Under the pieces are notes generated by a model, which saw only the letters and a list, made by a program, of their open reading frames with translations, did no database searches and had not been told where the DNA came from. This document shows positions 1 through 7,423 of a stretch of 8,665 nt of DNA, piece by piece (within the stretch, counting starts at the first letter, position 1; the number at the start of each line of letters is the position of its first letter). This DNA comes from Syntrophaceae bacterium UBA4059 (GTDB lineage: Bacteria; Desulfobacterota; Syntrophia; Syntrophales; Smithellaceae), in the NCBI GenBank assembly GCA_002382045.1, contig DFZJ01000176.1, positions 935 to 9,599 of the forward strand, written 5' to 3'. A program made the position numbers and the translations under genes.

Positions 1-1
1 G

Positions 2-292
2 TTAACTTCCGAGGAACGCATGGAAATGTTTGCCTTGCTGGATATATCCGTGAAGGTGCTGAGAGAAGCAATGAATCCGCAGGGTTTTAATGCCGGTATG
101 AACTTGGGAAAAGCCGCCGGAGCGGGTATTGCCGAGCATGTGCATCTTCATATCATCCCGCGCTGGGAAGGGGATACCAATTTCATCAGTGTGGTCGGCA
201 ATGTCCGTGTCATCCCGGAGGATCTGGCGACAACCGCCGCAAAACTTACGCCTCTGTTTAAAAAATATGCTCAGGAGGGTTTCACGCGATGA
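2..292 (+). CDS. HIT-family nucleotide hydrolase/phosphorylase (3' part, 5' end outside window)
   Basis: The reading frame is open from the left edge (it begins L-T-S-E-E-R before the first Met at 20), so this is the C-terminal 96 residues of a longer protein. The histidine-triad motif HVHLHIIPRW is at 137-166; by family knowledge the middle His (143-145) is the nucleophile that carries the nucleotidyl intermediate. The N-A-G-M-N-x-G stretch before it and G-D-T-N-F after it match the Ap4A phosphorylase/hydrolase-like branch of HIT proteins, cytosolic enzymes acting on dinucleoside polyphosphates or nucleoside phosphoramidates. The exact substrate cannot be read from this fragment. The TGA stop overlaps the next start codon as ATGA, so the two genes are translationally coupled. 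Family assignment is secure; the precise reaction is inference. Confidence 0.88.
   Translation, partial: LTSEERMEMFALLDISVKVLREAMNPQGFNAGMNLGKAAGAGIAEHVHLHIIPRWEGDTNFISVVGNVRVIPEDLATTAAKLTPLFKKYAQEGFTR
273..279 (+). promoter_or_regulatory. Ribosome binding site of the LapA-like gene, inside the HIT gene
   Basis: AGGAGGG lies about ten bases before the ATG at 289, within the last codons of the HIT gene. It is a near-perfect Shine-Dalgarno sequence and fixes the start of the downstream gene at the ATGA overlap. Confidence 0.75.
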
Positions 293-606
293 AAGTATTT
301 TATTTAATCCTCACCATTCTCTTTGCGTTCTTTATTGTGACTTTCTCACAATTTAATTCATTACCCGTAACCATCCGCTACTATTACATCAAGGACCTTG
401 TGGCGCCGGCGTACATGCTTATTTTTGTCGCATTGCTGGCGGGGGTTATCATAACAGGTCTTTTAGGCTTGGTGGAACGATTTCGGCTCAATCGAACCAT
501 TGCCAAGCAAAACAAGACGATTCGTGATTTACGCAAGCAACTAAGAGAAAACGAACCGCCTCCTATTATTGAAGACCGTACAAAAACATCCCATCCTCCA
601 TCATGA
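289..606 (+). CDS. LapA-like (DUF1049) small inner-membrane protein
   Basis: This 105-residue protein has two hydrophobic helices (about residues 3-20 and 40-62) joined by a short loop, followed by a basic, charged segment (about 63-89, likely coiled coil) and a Pro-rich polar tail. This matches the LapA/DUF1049 family of small inner-membrane proteins; the E. coli member works with LapB/YciM in controlling lipopolysaccharide assembly, but that role is not shown for distant homologues, and no LapB-like TPR gene is visible here. The start is fixed by the ATGA overlap with the HIT gene and the AGGAGGG upstream. It converges on the molybdopterin gene, leaving only 48 bases between the two stops and no convincing terminator. 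Family assignment rests on topology and general sequence feel, so function is tentative. Confidence 0.7.
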   Translation: MKVFYLILTILFAFFIVTFSQFNSLPVTIRYYYIKDLVAPAYMLIFVALLAGVIITGLLGLVERFRLNRTIAKQNKTIRDLRKQLRENEPPPIIEDRTKTSHPPS

Positions 607-654
607 ATGACGATCCAAAATTAAATGCACACCCTGTGTCTGGGATGTAATGAA

Positions 655-1149
655 CTACGAAGACATTGCACAGTCGCGGTCATCGCCTTTGATTTTTTCG
701 ATGGCGTGTTTGAGCGCCGGTAAGACGGAGGCGAGATTTTCTTTGGCGCCTTTGGGGCTGCCGGGAAGGTTGATGATCAGACACCGGCCCCGAATGCCCG
801 CTACCGCGCGGGAGATCATGGCATTCGGCGTAATTTTCATACTGGCGATCCGCATCGCTTCGGCCATTCCGGGAATTTCCTTATCAAGTACTTTAAGGGT
901 GGCATCCGGCGTGAGATCACGCGGGCTGACGCCGGTCCCTCCGGTGGTTAAAATCAGATCCAGTTGTTCAACGTCCGCAAATTGGATGATGGCATTGGCT
1001 ATTTGATCAACTTCGTCGGGGATGATGAGGGTTTTCTTAATTTGTATAGCGGCGCCCGCAAGCATTTCTGCGATTGCGGGGCCGCTTAAGTCTTCTCGTT
1101 TGCCCTGTGAGCCTTTATCGCTCACTGTGATGATTCCGGCCTGGAACAT
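655..1149 (-). CDS. mogA: MogA/MoaB-family molybdopterin adenylyltransferase
   Basis: A 164-residue, single-domain MoCF-biosynthesis (MoaB/MogA fold) protein. The opening A-G-I-I-T-V-S-D-K-G strand, the T-G-G-T-G-V-S-P-R-D loop (residues 69-78) followed by L-T-P-D-A-T, and N-L-P-G-S-P-K-G-A-K-E-N (127-138) are the MPT/nucleotide-binding signatures. By family knowledge it adenylates molybdopterin with ATP, the step before molybdenum or tungsten insertion by MoeA, in the cytosol. Length is normal for a stand-alone enzyme. The start is the ATG at 1149, six bases after the stop of the EF-G gene, so the two are probably cotranscribed; its own Shine-Dalgarno (GGAAG-like) is weak and it may depend on read-through translation. 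No other cofactor gene is in the window. MogA versus MoaB cannot be separated firmly by eye. Confidence 0.9.
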   Translation of the reverse strand: MFQAGIITVSDKGSQGKREDLSGPAIAEMLAGAAIQIKKTLIIPDEVDQIANAIIQFADVEQLDLILTTGGTGVSPRDLTPDATLKVLDKEIPGMAEAMRIASMKITPNAMISRAVAGIRGRCLIINLPGSPKGAKENLASVLPALKHAIEKIKGDDRDCAMSS

Positions 1150-1155
1150 GGATGA

Positions 1156-3237
1156 TTATTCTTCCGCTTCTTTCTTTGATTCGGCAATAATCTTGTCCGC
1201 GATATAAGAGGGGACTTCCTCATAATGTGATTCGGTGTAGGTGAAGTTACCGCGCCCGCTGGTCATGGAACGCAGATCGGGGGCATACTTCAATATTTCC
1301 GCCAGAGGCACCTGACCTTTGATGACCTGATTGGTGCCGTTGGTGTCCATGCCCAGAACGCGTCCACGGCGGCTGTTGAGATCGCCGATGACGTCGCCCA
1401 TGTATTCATCCGGAACTTCAATCGCGATGTTCACAATGGGCTCCAGCAGAATCGGCTGACATTCCATGATGCCCTTCTGGAAAGCCATTGAGCCGGCAAT
1501 TTTAAAGGCCATTTCCGAAGAATCGACGGTATGATAGGATCCGAATACAAGGGATATCCTGAAATCCACCACGGGATAACCGGCCAGAACGCCTTTGGCG
1601 GCAGCTTCCTGAATGCCTTTGTCGACGGCCGGGCGGTATTGCCCCGGAATAACGCCACCGACGATTTTATCCAGGAATTCATAACCTCCACCGCGCGGCA
1701 TGGGTTCAATGTCGATCGTACAGTCGCCAAACTGCCCGCGTCCACCGGACTGTTTCTTGTATCGTCCCTGAACGTTGGTTTTTCCTTTGATGGTTTCAAA
1801 GTAAGGAACTTTCGGTGTGTTCAGATTGACTTCGACGCCGAACTTTCTTTTCATTTTCTCCACGTTGACTTCAATGTGCACCTGACCCATGCCGGAAAGA
1901 ATCATTTCTTTGGTCTGGACGTTGCGGGAGAAAACGATGGTCGGATCTTCTTCCGTCAGGCGGTGAATGGAGGAAGCGATCTTGTCTTCGTCGCCTCTGG
2001 ATTTCGGTTCAACGGCAAAAGACATGATCGGCGGCGGAACAGCAACTTTGGCGTAAACGATAGGGGATTTTTCGTTGCATAATGTATCGCCGGTGACGGT
2101 TTCTTTCAACTTGGCGACACCCGCGATGTCACCGGGAATAAGCACTTCCGCCTGTTTCTGATTTTTGCCTTCCAGAAAGAAAATATGTCCGAATTTCTCC
2201 GTAATTTTCCTCGAAGAGTTATAGACGGCCGTATCGGAATTAAGTTTGCCTGAATAAACGCGGAACAAGGTCAGCCGGCCCGCGTAGGGATCGGCAATGG
2301 TCTTGAAGACGATGGCCGAGAAAGCTTCCTCTTCCGATGGTTTTCTTTCTTCGACACTGTCCGTTCCGGGTTTTGTTCCTTTAATCGGGCCGCGGTCAAC
2401 AGGTGATGCGAAAGAACTGACTGCCAGATCCATCAGCATGGTGACGCCGATGCCTTTGACGGCAGAGCCGCAAATGACCGGGATAACACTTCCCGATATG
2501 ACGCCTTTTCTCAAACCGGACTTGATTTCTTCAGCGGAAAGCTCGCCTGCTTCAAGGTATTTGTTCATCAACTCTTCGTCGGCTTCCGCGATGTCTTCGA
2601 CCATGGAGCTGCGCATCAGATTGGCTTCATCCATCAGGTCCGCGGGAATTTCAGATGCCTTGCCGATGCCTTTGTTGTCGGTAAACGTATAAGCTTTCAT
2701 GGCAATCAAATCGACAATGCCCTGAAACTTATCTTCCGAACCGATGGGCAGGCAGACGGGGGTTGTTTTCTTTTTGAGCTTTGTTTTGATGCTTTCCAGC
2801 ACCTTATTGAAATCCGCGCGTTCACGATCCATGCGATTGATGAAAATCATGCGGGGAAGCGAATATTCATCGGCCATTTCCCAGACTTTCTGTGTCTGGA
2901 ATTCCACGCCGCCGACGGAATCGATAACGACGACGGCATTATCCACGACGCTTAATGAACATTTAATGTCAAAGGAGAAATTGGAGTCGCCCGGGGTATC
3001 CACAATATTGATTTTATGTTTGTCCCATTCGACAAAATTGGCCGCAGAGGAAATGGAAACATGCTTTTTCTGTTCTTCCGGTTCGTAGTCCATCGTGGAC
3101 GAGCCGTCGTCAACGCGGCCCAACCGTTCATTTTTTCCGGAAACAAATAAGAGGGATTCACAAAGGGAGGTTTTACCGGTGCCGCCGTGGCCGATGACGG
3201 CCAGATTTCTGAGAGCTTTGGATTCGTACTTTGCCAT
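1156..3237 (-). CDS. fusA2: EFG-II type elongation factor G (translational GTPase)
   Basis: This 693-residue protein has complete EF-G architecture: G domain (about 8-280), domain II (about 305-390), domain III (about 403-475), domain IV (about 480-600) and domain V (about 601-690). Motifs: P-loop GHGGTGKT (16-23), switch I region ending KHVSI (59-63), G3 DTPGDSNF (80-87), G4 NRMD (134-137), G5 GSA (257-259). Domain IV keeps the SGGRGQFGD strand, GGVIPGQYRPAVDKG, and GSYHTVDSSE with the tip His (569) needed for translocation in E. coli EF-G. The Gly-rich P-loop and general pattern match the EFG-II subfamily (as in Thermus EF-G-2), not canonical FusA. Odd points are Asp84 in place of the switch II His and NRMD in place of NKxD. 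An upstream in-frame extension to 3294 is rejected because AAAGGAG sits five bases before the ATG at 3237. Likely accessory factor; role unknown. Confidence 0.92.
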   Translation of the reverse strand: MAKYESKALRNLAVIGHGGTGKTSLCESLLFVSGKNERLGRVDDGSSTMDYEPEEQKKHVSISSAANFVEWDKHKINIVDTPGDSNFSFDIKCSLSVVDNAVVVIDSVGGVEFQTQKVWEMADEYSLPRMIFINRMDRERADFNKVLESIKTKLKKKTTPVCLPIGSEDKFQGIVDLIAMKAYTFTDNKGIGKASEIPADLMDEANLMRSSMVEDIAEADEELMNKYLEAGELSAEEIKSGLRKGVISGSVIPVICGSAVKGIGVTMLMDLAVSSFASPVDRGPIKGTKPGTDSVEERKPSEEEAFSAIVFKTIADPYAGRLTLFRVYSGKLNSDTAVYNSSRKITEKFGHIFFLEGKNQKQAEVLIPGDIAGVAKLKETVTGDTLCNEKSPIVYAKVAVPPPIMSFAVEPKSRGDEDKIASSIHRLTEEDPTIVFSRNVQTKEMILSGMGQVHIEVNVEKMKRKFGVEVNLNTPKVPYFETIKGKTNVQGRYKKQSGGRGQFGDCTIDIEPMPRGGGYEFLDKIVGGVIPGQYRPAVDKGIQEAAAKGVLAGYPVVDFRISLVFGSYHTVDSSEMAFKIAGSMAFQKGIMECQPILLEPIVNIAIEVPDEYMGDVIGDLNSRRGRVLGMDTNGTNQVIKGQVPLAEILKYAPDLRSMTSGRGNFTYTESHYEEVPSYIADKIIAESKKEAEE

Positions 3238-3242
3238 GAAAA

Positions 3243-3249
3243 CTCCTTT
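3243..3249 (-). promoter_or_regulatory. Ribosome binding site fixing the EFG-II start
   Basis: AAAGGAG on the minus strand lies five bases before the ATG at 3237. It selects this start over the in-frame codon at 3294, and the resulting N-terminus (M-A-K-Y-E-S) leads directly into the first beta strand and P-loop, as expected for EF-G. Confidence 0.8.
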
Positions 3250-3308
3250 CAATATCTCAACAAGATCCTCAAAAGATCTGATGAAACAGGTCATTCAGAA
3301 TGCGGGGA

Positions 3309-3337
3309 TGTTTAGCCTATCCGGCGACTAAAATCAA
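3309..3337 (-). promoter_or_regulatory. Weak candidate sigma-70 promoter for the EFG-II/mogA pair
   Basis: On the minus strand TTGATT (3337-3332) is followed after 17 bases by TAAACA (3314-3309), placing transcription start about 65 bases before the ATG at 3237. The -10 matches the consensus at only half its positions, so this is a position-based guess. The 177-base gap between the permease stop and the EF-G start makes a separate promoter likely somewhere here. Confidence 0.3.
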
Positions 3338-3383
3338 GATAATTTTAAACTTCTGACGATTTCCGTTGCTTCCTGATCACGGC

Positions 3384-3411
3384 CCTGCCGGATTCCGAAA
3401 AGGTTCGCAGG
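3384..3411 (-). other. Stem-loop just after the permease stop codon
   Basis: CCTGC (3384-3388) and GCAGG (3407-3411) can pair, with further short pairing inside (GA/TC and CC/GG, interrupted). It begins three bases past the permease stop at 3415. No T-run follows on the minus strand, so it is not a classical intrinsic terminator; it could protect the mRNA 3' end or be chance. Confidence 0.3.
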
Positions 3412-3414
3412 TGC

Positions 3415-5112
3415 TTATCTTTTCAACAGATTTATTTCACCCAGTTTCATGGGGTAAAATACCGCAAAAACACAAAGAAACAATGCAAAAGCGAAGGAAA
3501 GGACAAACCAGAGAATTTGCAGAAAGGAAAAGCTGTGATCGTGCATTCTGGACATAAAGATTCTATAAACCGGCCCCGCCTCCAGTATAACGACCAAAGC
3601 AATCAAACCAAAACTAAGCAGCATAAAAAGGACGCCACCGAAGCTGGTGGCCGACATGGCCGGATTTTCCGATTTAAAATCAGGATAGCGGGCGCCCAGT
3701 CCTACGGCCAGCGCGACGACGGCGGGAACAAGGAAAAATATCGTCAGAATGGATAAAAACATCATAAATGGCGTAACCCCCAGCAGAATGTTGGATACGA
3801 CAATCAGGATTTCCGACAGAACCAGCAGCGGGATGTAGTAAATAAAAAACTTGATCCAGAGAAAGGTTTTAATGGAAACGGGCGCGGATTGAATAATCCA
3901 GAAAGCTTCACCTTCCATGCTGACCGCCGGAAAAACAAAACGGGCGGCGATGGCCGAGAGTACAAAAGCGGCCAGTCCCACATTTAGAAAAGAAAATACA
4001 TTTTGCAGATAGATGGTTTTAATGGGTGAACGGTCCAGCGGCAGGACGGAGAAATTATACAGGTAAACAACAATCAACGCGCAAATTAAAAATAATTGCG
4101 GCCATTGTGTGGAATCGCGAAAGAAGGATCGAATTTCCTTCACGGCGAATGCTTTTGCCGGACGTGAAAGAAAATTCAACAGTCCTTCCCAACTGTGTCC
4201 ACGGAAATTAACCGGCTTAAAAAGTCTTTTGGGTGTTGTTTGAGCGCGGGAGAAACCGCGAAAATAGGTGGAGGCGGCGGCCATTTCGTTAAAGAAAATC
4301 AGGGAGAAAAAGCAACTGGCCGAGAGCGCCAGATTAAATAACGACGGACCCCATTCACTTTTTAAGGCCAAACGCACCGTATCCGTGATCCAGGTGGTGG
4401 GAAGATAAGGCACATTGAGCGCCTGCATCGAATTTAAATAGAGAACAACCGAGGCAAAACTGTCCGGATTGACAAGTTGTTCCGGCCGGATCATTCTTAA
4501 GACAACAATGAGGAGCAACGACAGGCTAACGCCCAGGATGACGAAAAGGGTGCGAATTTTTCCTGCCGGAAGTATTGCCGCGCTCAACAAGACAATAAGA
4601 CTGCTGATGGCTGTGGCCATCAGACACATGCAGATAATGGCCACGAGGGCTATCAGATAAAAAACGATACCGGCTTTATAAACCAGGCCGTATGATAAAA
4701 AAACGGGAAAACTGAAAGCCACCACCATCCAGGAGGAATCAAAGGCGCTCAAAAGCCAGCGGGCAAGGAAAATATCCCGAATCGTAACCGGCAGGGAATG
4801 CACCAGCGATAAGTCACGGCTTAAATACAGGTGAGAAAGACTGTTGATAATGCCGCTGAAAAGTAAAAGGGTGAAGAAGGTGATGATCATCATGGAAAGA
4901 AGTTTCATGGCCAGAATGTCGCCGAAATCCTGCACACTTTGAAAATAGGTTAAAACGCGGTAAAAAATTAAAAAGGCGCCGATCCAGAAAATCAAACCAA
5001 TAAAAGAAAACAGGAAAAGACGCATCCGGTGATGATTTTGCGTATCCGCCCTCAATCCATTTCCGGCGGAAAGCAGGCGCGGTCTCAATAATGTCAATAC
5101 GGTGCTCTTCAT
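3415..5112 (-). CDS. Two-module ABC-2 type exporter permease
   Basis: A 565-residue, very hydrophobic protein with roughly twelve membrane segments (clear ones near residues 31-53, 71-91, 126-145, 149-181, 186-206, 256-275, 338-353, 372-396, 416-443, 446-472, 490-511, 531-553). It appears to hold two ABC-2-like halves: the cytoplasmic coupling segment recurs as L-S-L-V-H-S-L-P-V-T-I-R (101-112) and F-W-I-I-Q-S-A-P-V-S-I-K (404-415), each just before a membrane helix. This resembles the putative ABC-exporter permease family paired with a single ATPase. It is encoded four bases after the ATPase stop, so the two almost certainly form one inner-membrane transporter. The ATG at 5112 has a poor Shine-Dalgarno (GGGAAG, rather distant), suggesting coupling. 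Substrate and direction are not evident; export is the family norm. Confidence 0.8.
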   Translation of the reverse strand: MKSTVLTLLRPRLLSAGNGLRADTQNHHRMRLFLFSFIGLIFWIGAFLIFYRVLTYFQSVQDFGDILAMKLLSMMIITFFTLLLFSGIINSLSHLYLSRDLSLVHSLPVTIRDIFLARWLLSAFDSSWMVVAFSFPVFLSYGLVYKAGIVFYLIALVAIICMCLMATAISSLIVLLSAAILPAGKIRTLFVILGVSLSLLLIVVLRMIRPEQLVNPDSFASVVLYLNSMQALNVPYLPTTWITDTVRLALKSEWGPSLFNLALSASCFFSLIFFNEMAAASTYFRGFSRAQTTPKRLFKPVNFRGHSWEGLLNFLSRPAKAFAVKEIRSFFRDSTQWPQLFLICALIVVYLYNFSVLPLDRSPIKTIYLQNVFSFLNVGLAAFVLSAIAARFVFPAVSMEGEAFWIIQSAPVSIKTFLWIKFFIYYIPLLVLSEILIVVSNILLGVTPFMMFLSILTIFFLVPAVVALAVGLGARYPDFKSENPAMSATSFGGVLFMLLSFGLIALVVILEAGPVYRIFMSRMHDHSFSFLQILWFVLSFAFALFLCVFAVFYPMKLGEINLLKR

Positions 5113-5116
5113 AGGG

Positions 5117-5842
5117 TTATGCTTCCCGAACTAACGTCAAAAATACTTCTTCCAGTCCGGCTTCGCCGGTTTTAGCGGCCATGTTCAACTCGGCAACGGT
5201 GCCCTGTGCCAGAAGAGTTCCTTTGTGGATGACGCCGATCCGGTCGCACAAATCTTCGGCAAGGCTTAAGGTATGCGTAGAAACAAAAACGGTGACATTT
5301 TGCCGGGCCAGTTCTTTAAGAATATCCTTGACCATGCGTACGGCCTGAGGGTCAAGTCCGACCATCGGCTCGTCGATGACCAGCACTTTGGGATCATGCA
5401 GCAGTGCCGCTGCGATAATCAATCTTTGCTTCATGCCGTGCGAATAGGCTTCAATAATTTCGTTTGCCCACTCCCACAGAGCGAACTGCTTTAAAAGCTC
5501 TTCCGATCTGCGCATGAGATGCTTTGTCTCAACGTTATATAAGTCGGCAATGAATTTAAGAAACTCCATGCCGGTCAGTTTTTCATACAAAAAAGGCCTG
5601 TCCGGCACAAAGCCGATAATCTTTTTTGCCGCAACAGGGTCTTTTTTTAAATCGATTCCGGCAATGGTGATCTTCCCGGATGTCGGCTCGATAATGCCGC
5701 CCATCATGCGGATCGTTGTGGTTTTGCCTGCACCGTTGGGTCCGATGAATCCATAAATTTCTCCGGCCGTCACATTCAAACTTAAATCATTGACGGCCAG
5801 CGTTGTTCCGTAATCTTTGGTCAGATTTTTCAGTTCAATCAT
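5117..5842 (-). CDS. ABC transporter ATP-binding protein (ABC-2 exporter type)
   Basis: A 241-residue ABC ATPase, complete as a single domain. Walker A GPNGAGKT is at 34-41, the ABC signature appears as YSHGMKQRL (133-141), Walker B with catalytic Glu as VLVIDEP (153-159), D-loop GLDP (162-165), and H-switch His190 in VSTHTL. The Q-loop position reads FVPDRP (78-83), with Asp81 where many ABC proteins carry Gln or Glu. The pattern is that of ATPases driving ABC-2 permeases, and the permease follows directly. The ATG at 5842 lies inside the end of the upstream gene (an eight-base overlap, ATGATTGA); GGAGG is about 15 bases upstream, unusually far, so translational coupling to the upstream gene is likely. 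An in-frame extension to 5905 has no conserved sequence and is rejected. Confidence 0.93.
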   Translation of the reverse strand: MIELKNLTKDYGTTLAVNDLSLNVTAGEIYGFIGPNGAGKTTTIRMMGGIIEPTSGKITIAGIDLKKDPVAAKKIIGFVPDRPFLYEKLTGMEFLKFIADLYNVETKHLMRRSEELLKQFALWEWANEIIEAYSHGMKQRLIIAAALLHDPKVLVIDEPMVGLDPQAVRMVKDILKELARQNVTVFVSTHTLSLAEDLCDRIGVIHKGTLLAQGTVAELNMAAKTGEAGLEEVFLTLVREA

Positions 5843-7304
5843 TTTTTGTGGATAGGACCTCCAATTTAATTTTGCCCATGACACCCAGTAAATCCAGTTG
5901 TTCACCGCCTTCGCCGCCCGCCAGGCGAATATGTGTTACATCGGCTGGAATCTGGTTAAAGACAGCGTCAGCGGTAACCCATTGTCCAATATAGGCCAGG
6001 TTCCACGCATGATAATAGAAACGGCCATTAAGATAAACAAGCCCGGTTTCAATCTGCGCGGGAATGCCCGCGGAGCGCAAGAGCGCAGCGGTTAAAACCG
6101 CATGTTCGTTGCAATCGCCTGCTTTATTGTTTAATACTTCCATCGCGTTGGGCACGGACAATACCGGTTTTTTTTCGATGGTACGGTAAACCCATTGAAC
6201 GATTTTCTGAAGCTTGATTTGCGGGCTATCCGTTTTGATAATAATTTTTTCCACCTGCGTTTTCATTTCCGGTGCACTGGATTGAACAAGCGGTGACGGT
6301 TGTAAATACTTTAAAATGGCTGCCGGTATATTGTTTTGTGACACTGTATCCGGAATTTTCTCACGAGTAATTGTTAAAATATTTTTATGAAAATATTGTC
6401 GTCCGCTTTGAAGGAGAAGGGGCAAGTCACGCATGCCGTCAATTTTTATTTTTATTTCAGTCAATTTTGATGGTGCGGTGATATTTCGATTGGAGGGGAT
6501 CGAAGCGACTTGCGTAAAATCAACACCTTCCCGGGAAGTAAACCCTTCCTTTGCCTGAGTGGCGCCGACCTTTTCCATGGAAAGCCCCAGCATGCCCGTT
6601 TCTTTTAATACTTCACCGTCTTTGGCCAGCCAGGCGCAATTTTTTGCGCCCATAAAATCGGCGCAGAATTTTTGTGTCAGGACGCGTTTTCCCATAATCG
6701 GGATAATTTCATTCGACTGGCGCGTAACGGAAATTTTGCGCAGAGCCAGCGTAGAAGGATCGAAAATACTGAAATCACGGGTCCTATCTTTTTCCAGCCC
6801 GCCACGAAAGGCCGCCTCATAAATATTACCGCTGATATGGGGAACATCCTTGAAGGGGATAATTGTTTTTTGCAGAGCATGAGGGAGACCGGCATATAAA
6901 ATGAGTTTATCTTTACCTGCGTAACCACGGGCAGTGAAACGAAATAAACTGGAATTGATTTCAAAATTGAAAGAAGAGAAAGTCATATCGGGATTAAGTT
7001 CTGTTTCGGTCAATACATTAAAGACTTGCAGGACGCCTATGGTGTTGATCTGCATTGTGACAAATTCTTCGGTCTGGAAGCGGCCATTGTCCAATATGTT
7101 AAATTTACGATGAATTACACCGATTTTATTCTTGTTTTGATAAATATTCATCCAGGATTCGGGAGAACGTGAAATTTCAATCGTTGGACTGATCGTGTTG
7201 TCTGGCGTTTTTTTCTGGAAAACATCCAGGCGCGCGGCCAGCAGTAGAAGAAAAACCAGAGTAATTGCAATGCCCCAGGTGAAATTCCATTTAAGTTTTG
7301 CCAT
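5835..7304 (-). CDS. Membrane-anchored transglutaminase-like protein
   Basis: A 489-residue protein with a short basic N-terminus and one hydrophobic segment (about residues 10-25), probably an uncleaved anchor placing the rest in the periplasm. A long region of unrecognised, beta-rich sequence (about 35-350) precedes a C-terminal transglutaminase-like core with the full Cys-His-Asp triad: GDCNEHA (Cys398), YYHAWN (His432) and ADAVFNQ (Asp446). Bacterial members are usually thiol proteases, amidases or crosslinkers; the actual substrate here is unknown. It is first in an operon with the ABC ATPase (eight-base overlap) and permease, so a joint envelope role is likely. The ATG at 7304 is preferred over the TTG at 7382 because that TTG is the -35 box of a near-perfect promoter whose transcript starts inside the extension. 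Its own Shine-Dalgarno is weak. Confidence 0.85.
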   Translation of the reverse strand: MAKLKWNFTWGIAITLVFLLLLAARLDVFQKKTPDNTISPTIEISRSPESWMNIYQNKNKIGVIHRKFNILDNGRFQTEEFVTMQINTIGVLQVFNVLTETELNPDMTFSSFNFEINSSLFRFTARGYAGKDKLILYAGLPHALQKTIIPFKDVPHISGNIYEAAFRGGLEKDRTRDFSIFDPSTLALRKISVTRQSNEIIPIMGKRVLTQKFCADFMGAKNCAWLAKDGEVLKETGMLGLSMEKVGATQAKEGFTSREGVDFTQVASIPSNRNITAPSKLTEIKIKIDGMRDLPLLLQSGRQYFHKNILTITREKIPDTVSQNNIPAAILKYLQPSPLVQSSAPEMKTQVEKIIIKTDSPQIKLQKIVQWVYRTIEKKPVLSVPNAMEVLNNKAGDCNEHAVLTAALLRSAGIPAQIETGLVYLNGRFYYHAWNLAYIGQWVTADAVFNQIPADVTHIRLAGGEGGEQLDLLGVMGKIKLEVLSTKND

Positions 7305-7353
7305 GTTCGCCCGTCTTTCTGAGATATTAAAGCGAATGTATATATTGTTGGGG

Positions 7354-7382
7354 ATTATATCGGCAGGATTGATTGTGGTCAA
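7354..7382 (-). promoter_or_regulatory. Near-consensus sigma-70 promoter of the transglutaminase/ABC operon
   Basis: On the minus strand, TTGACC (7382-7377) and TATAAT (7359-7354) are separated by exactly 17 bases: eleven of twelve consensus positions. The bases upstream (7383-7420) are strongly A/T rich, like an UP element. Transcription would start near 7347, giving a leader of about 43 bases before the ATG at 7304. This implies steady, fairly strong expression unless a repressor binds here. Confidence 0.8.
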
Positions 7383-7423
7383 TACATAGTATTAAAAAAA
7401 TGAGATTATATTAAAACATTAGC

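Noticed and set aside
628..638. Small hairpin CACA-CCC-TGTG between the convergent lapA-like and mogA genes
   Set aside because: Only four base pairs and no clean T-run in either direction; too weak to call a terminator.
1531..2082. 183-codon plus-strand open frame inside the EFG-II gene
   Set aside because: It is antisense to conserved EF-G domains, has no recognisable family or ribosome site, and is a coding-strand shadow.
3238..3294. Extended start for the EFG-II gene at 3294
   Set aside because: A strong AAAGGAG precedes the ATG at 3237, and the extra residues do not resemble any EF-G N-terminus.
5843..5905. Extended start for the ABC ATPase at 5905
   Set aside because: The added residues are unlike the family and lie entirely within the upstream gene; M-I-E-L-K-N-L at 5842 is the typical start.
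7305..7382. N-terminal extension of the transglutaminase-like protein to a TTG at 7382
   Set aside because: The TTG is the -35 box of a near-perfect promoter; transcription would begin inside the extension. The ATG at 7304 gives a normal basic-then-hydrophobic anchor.
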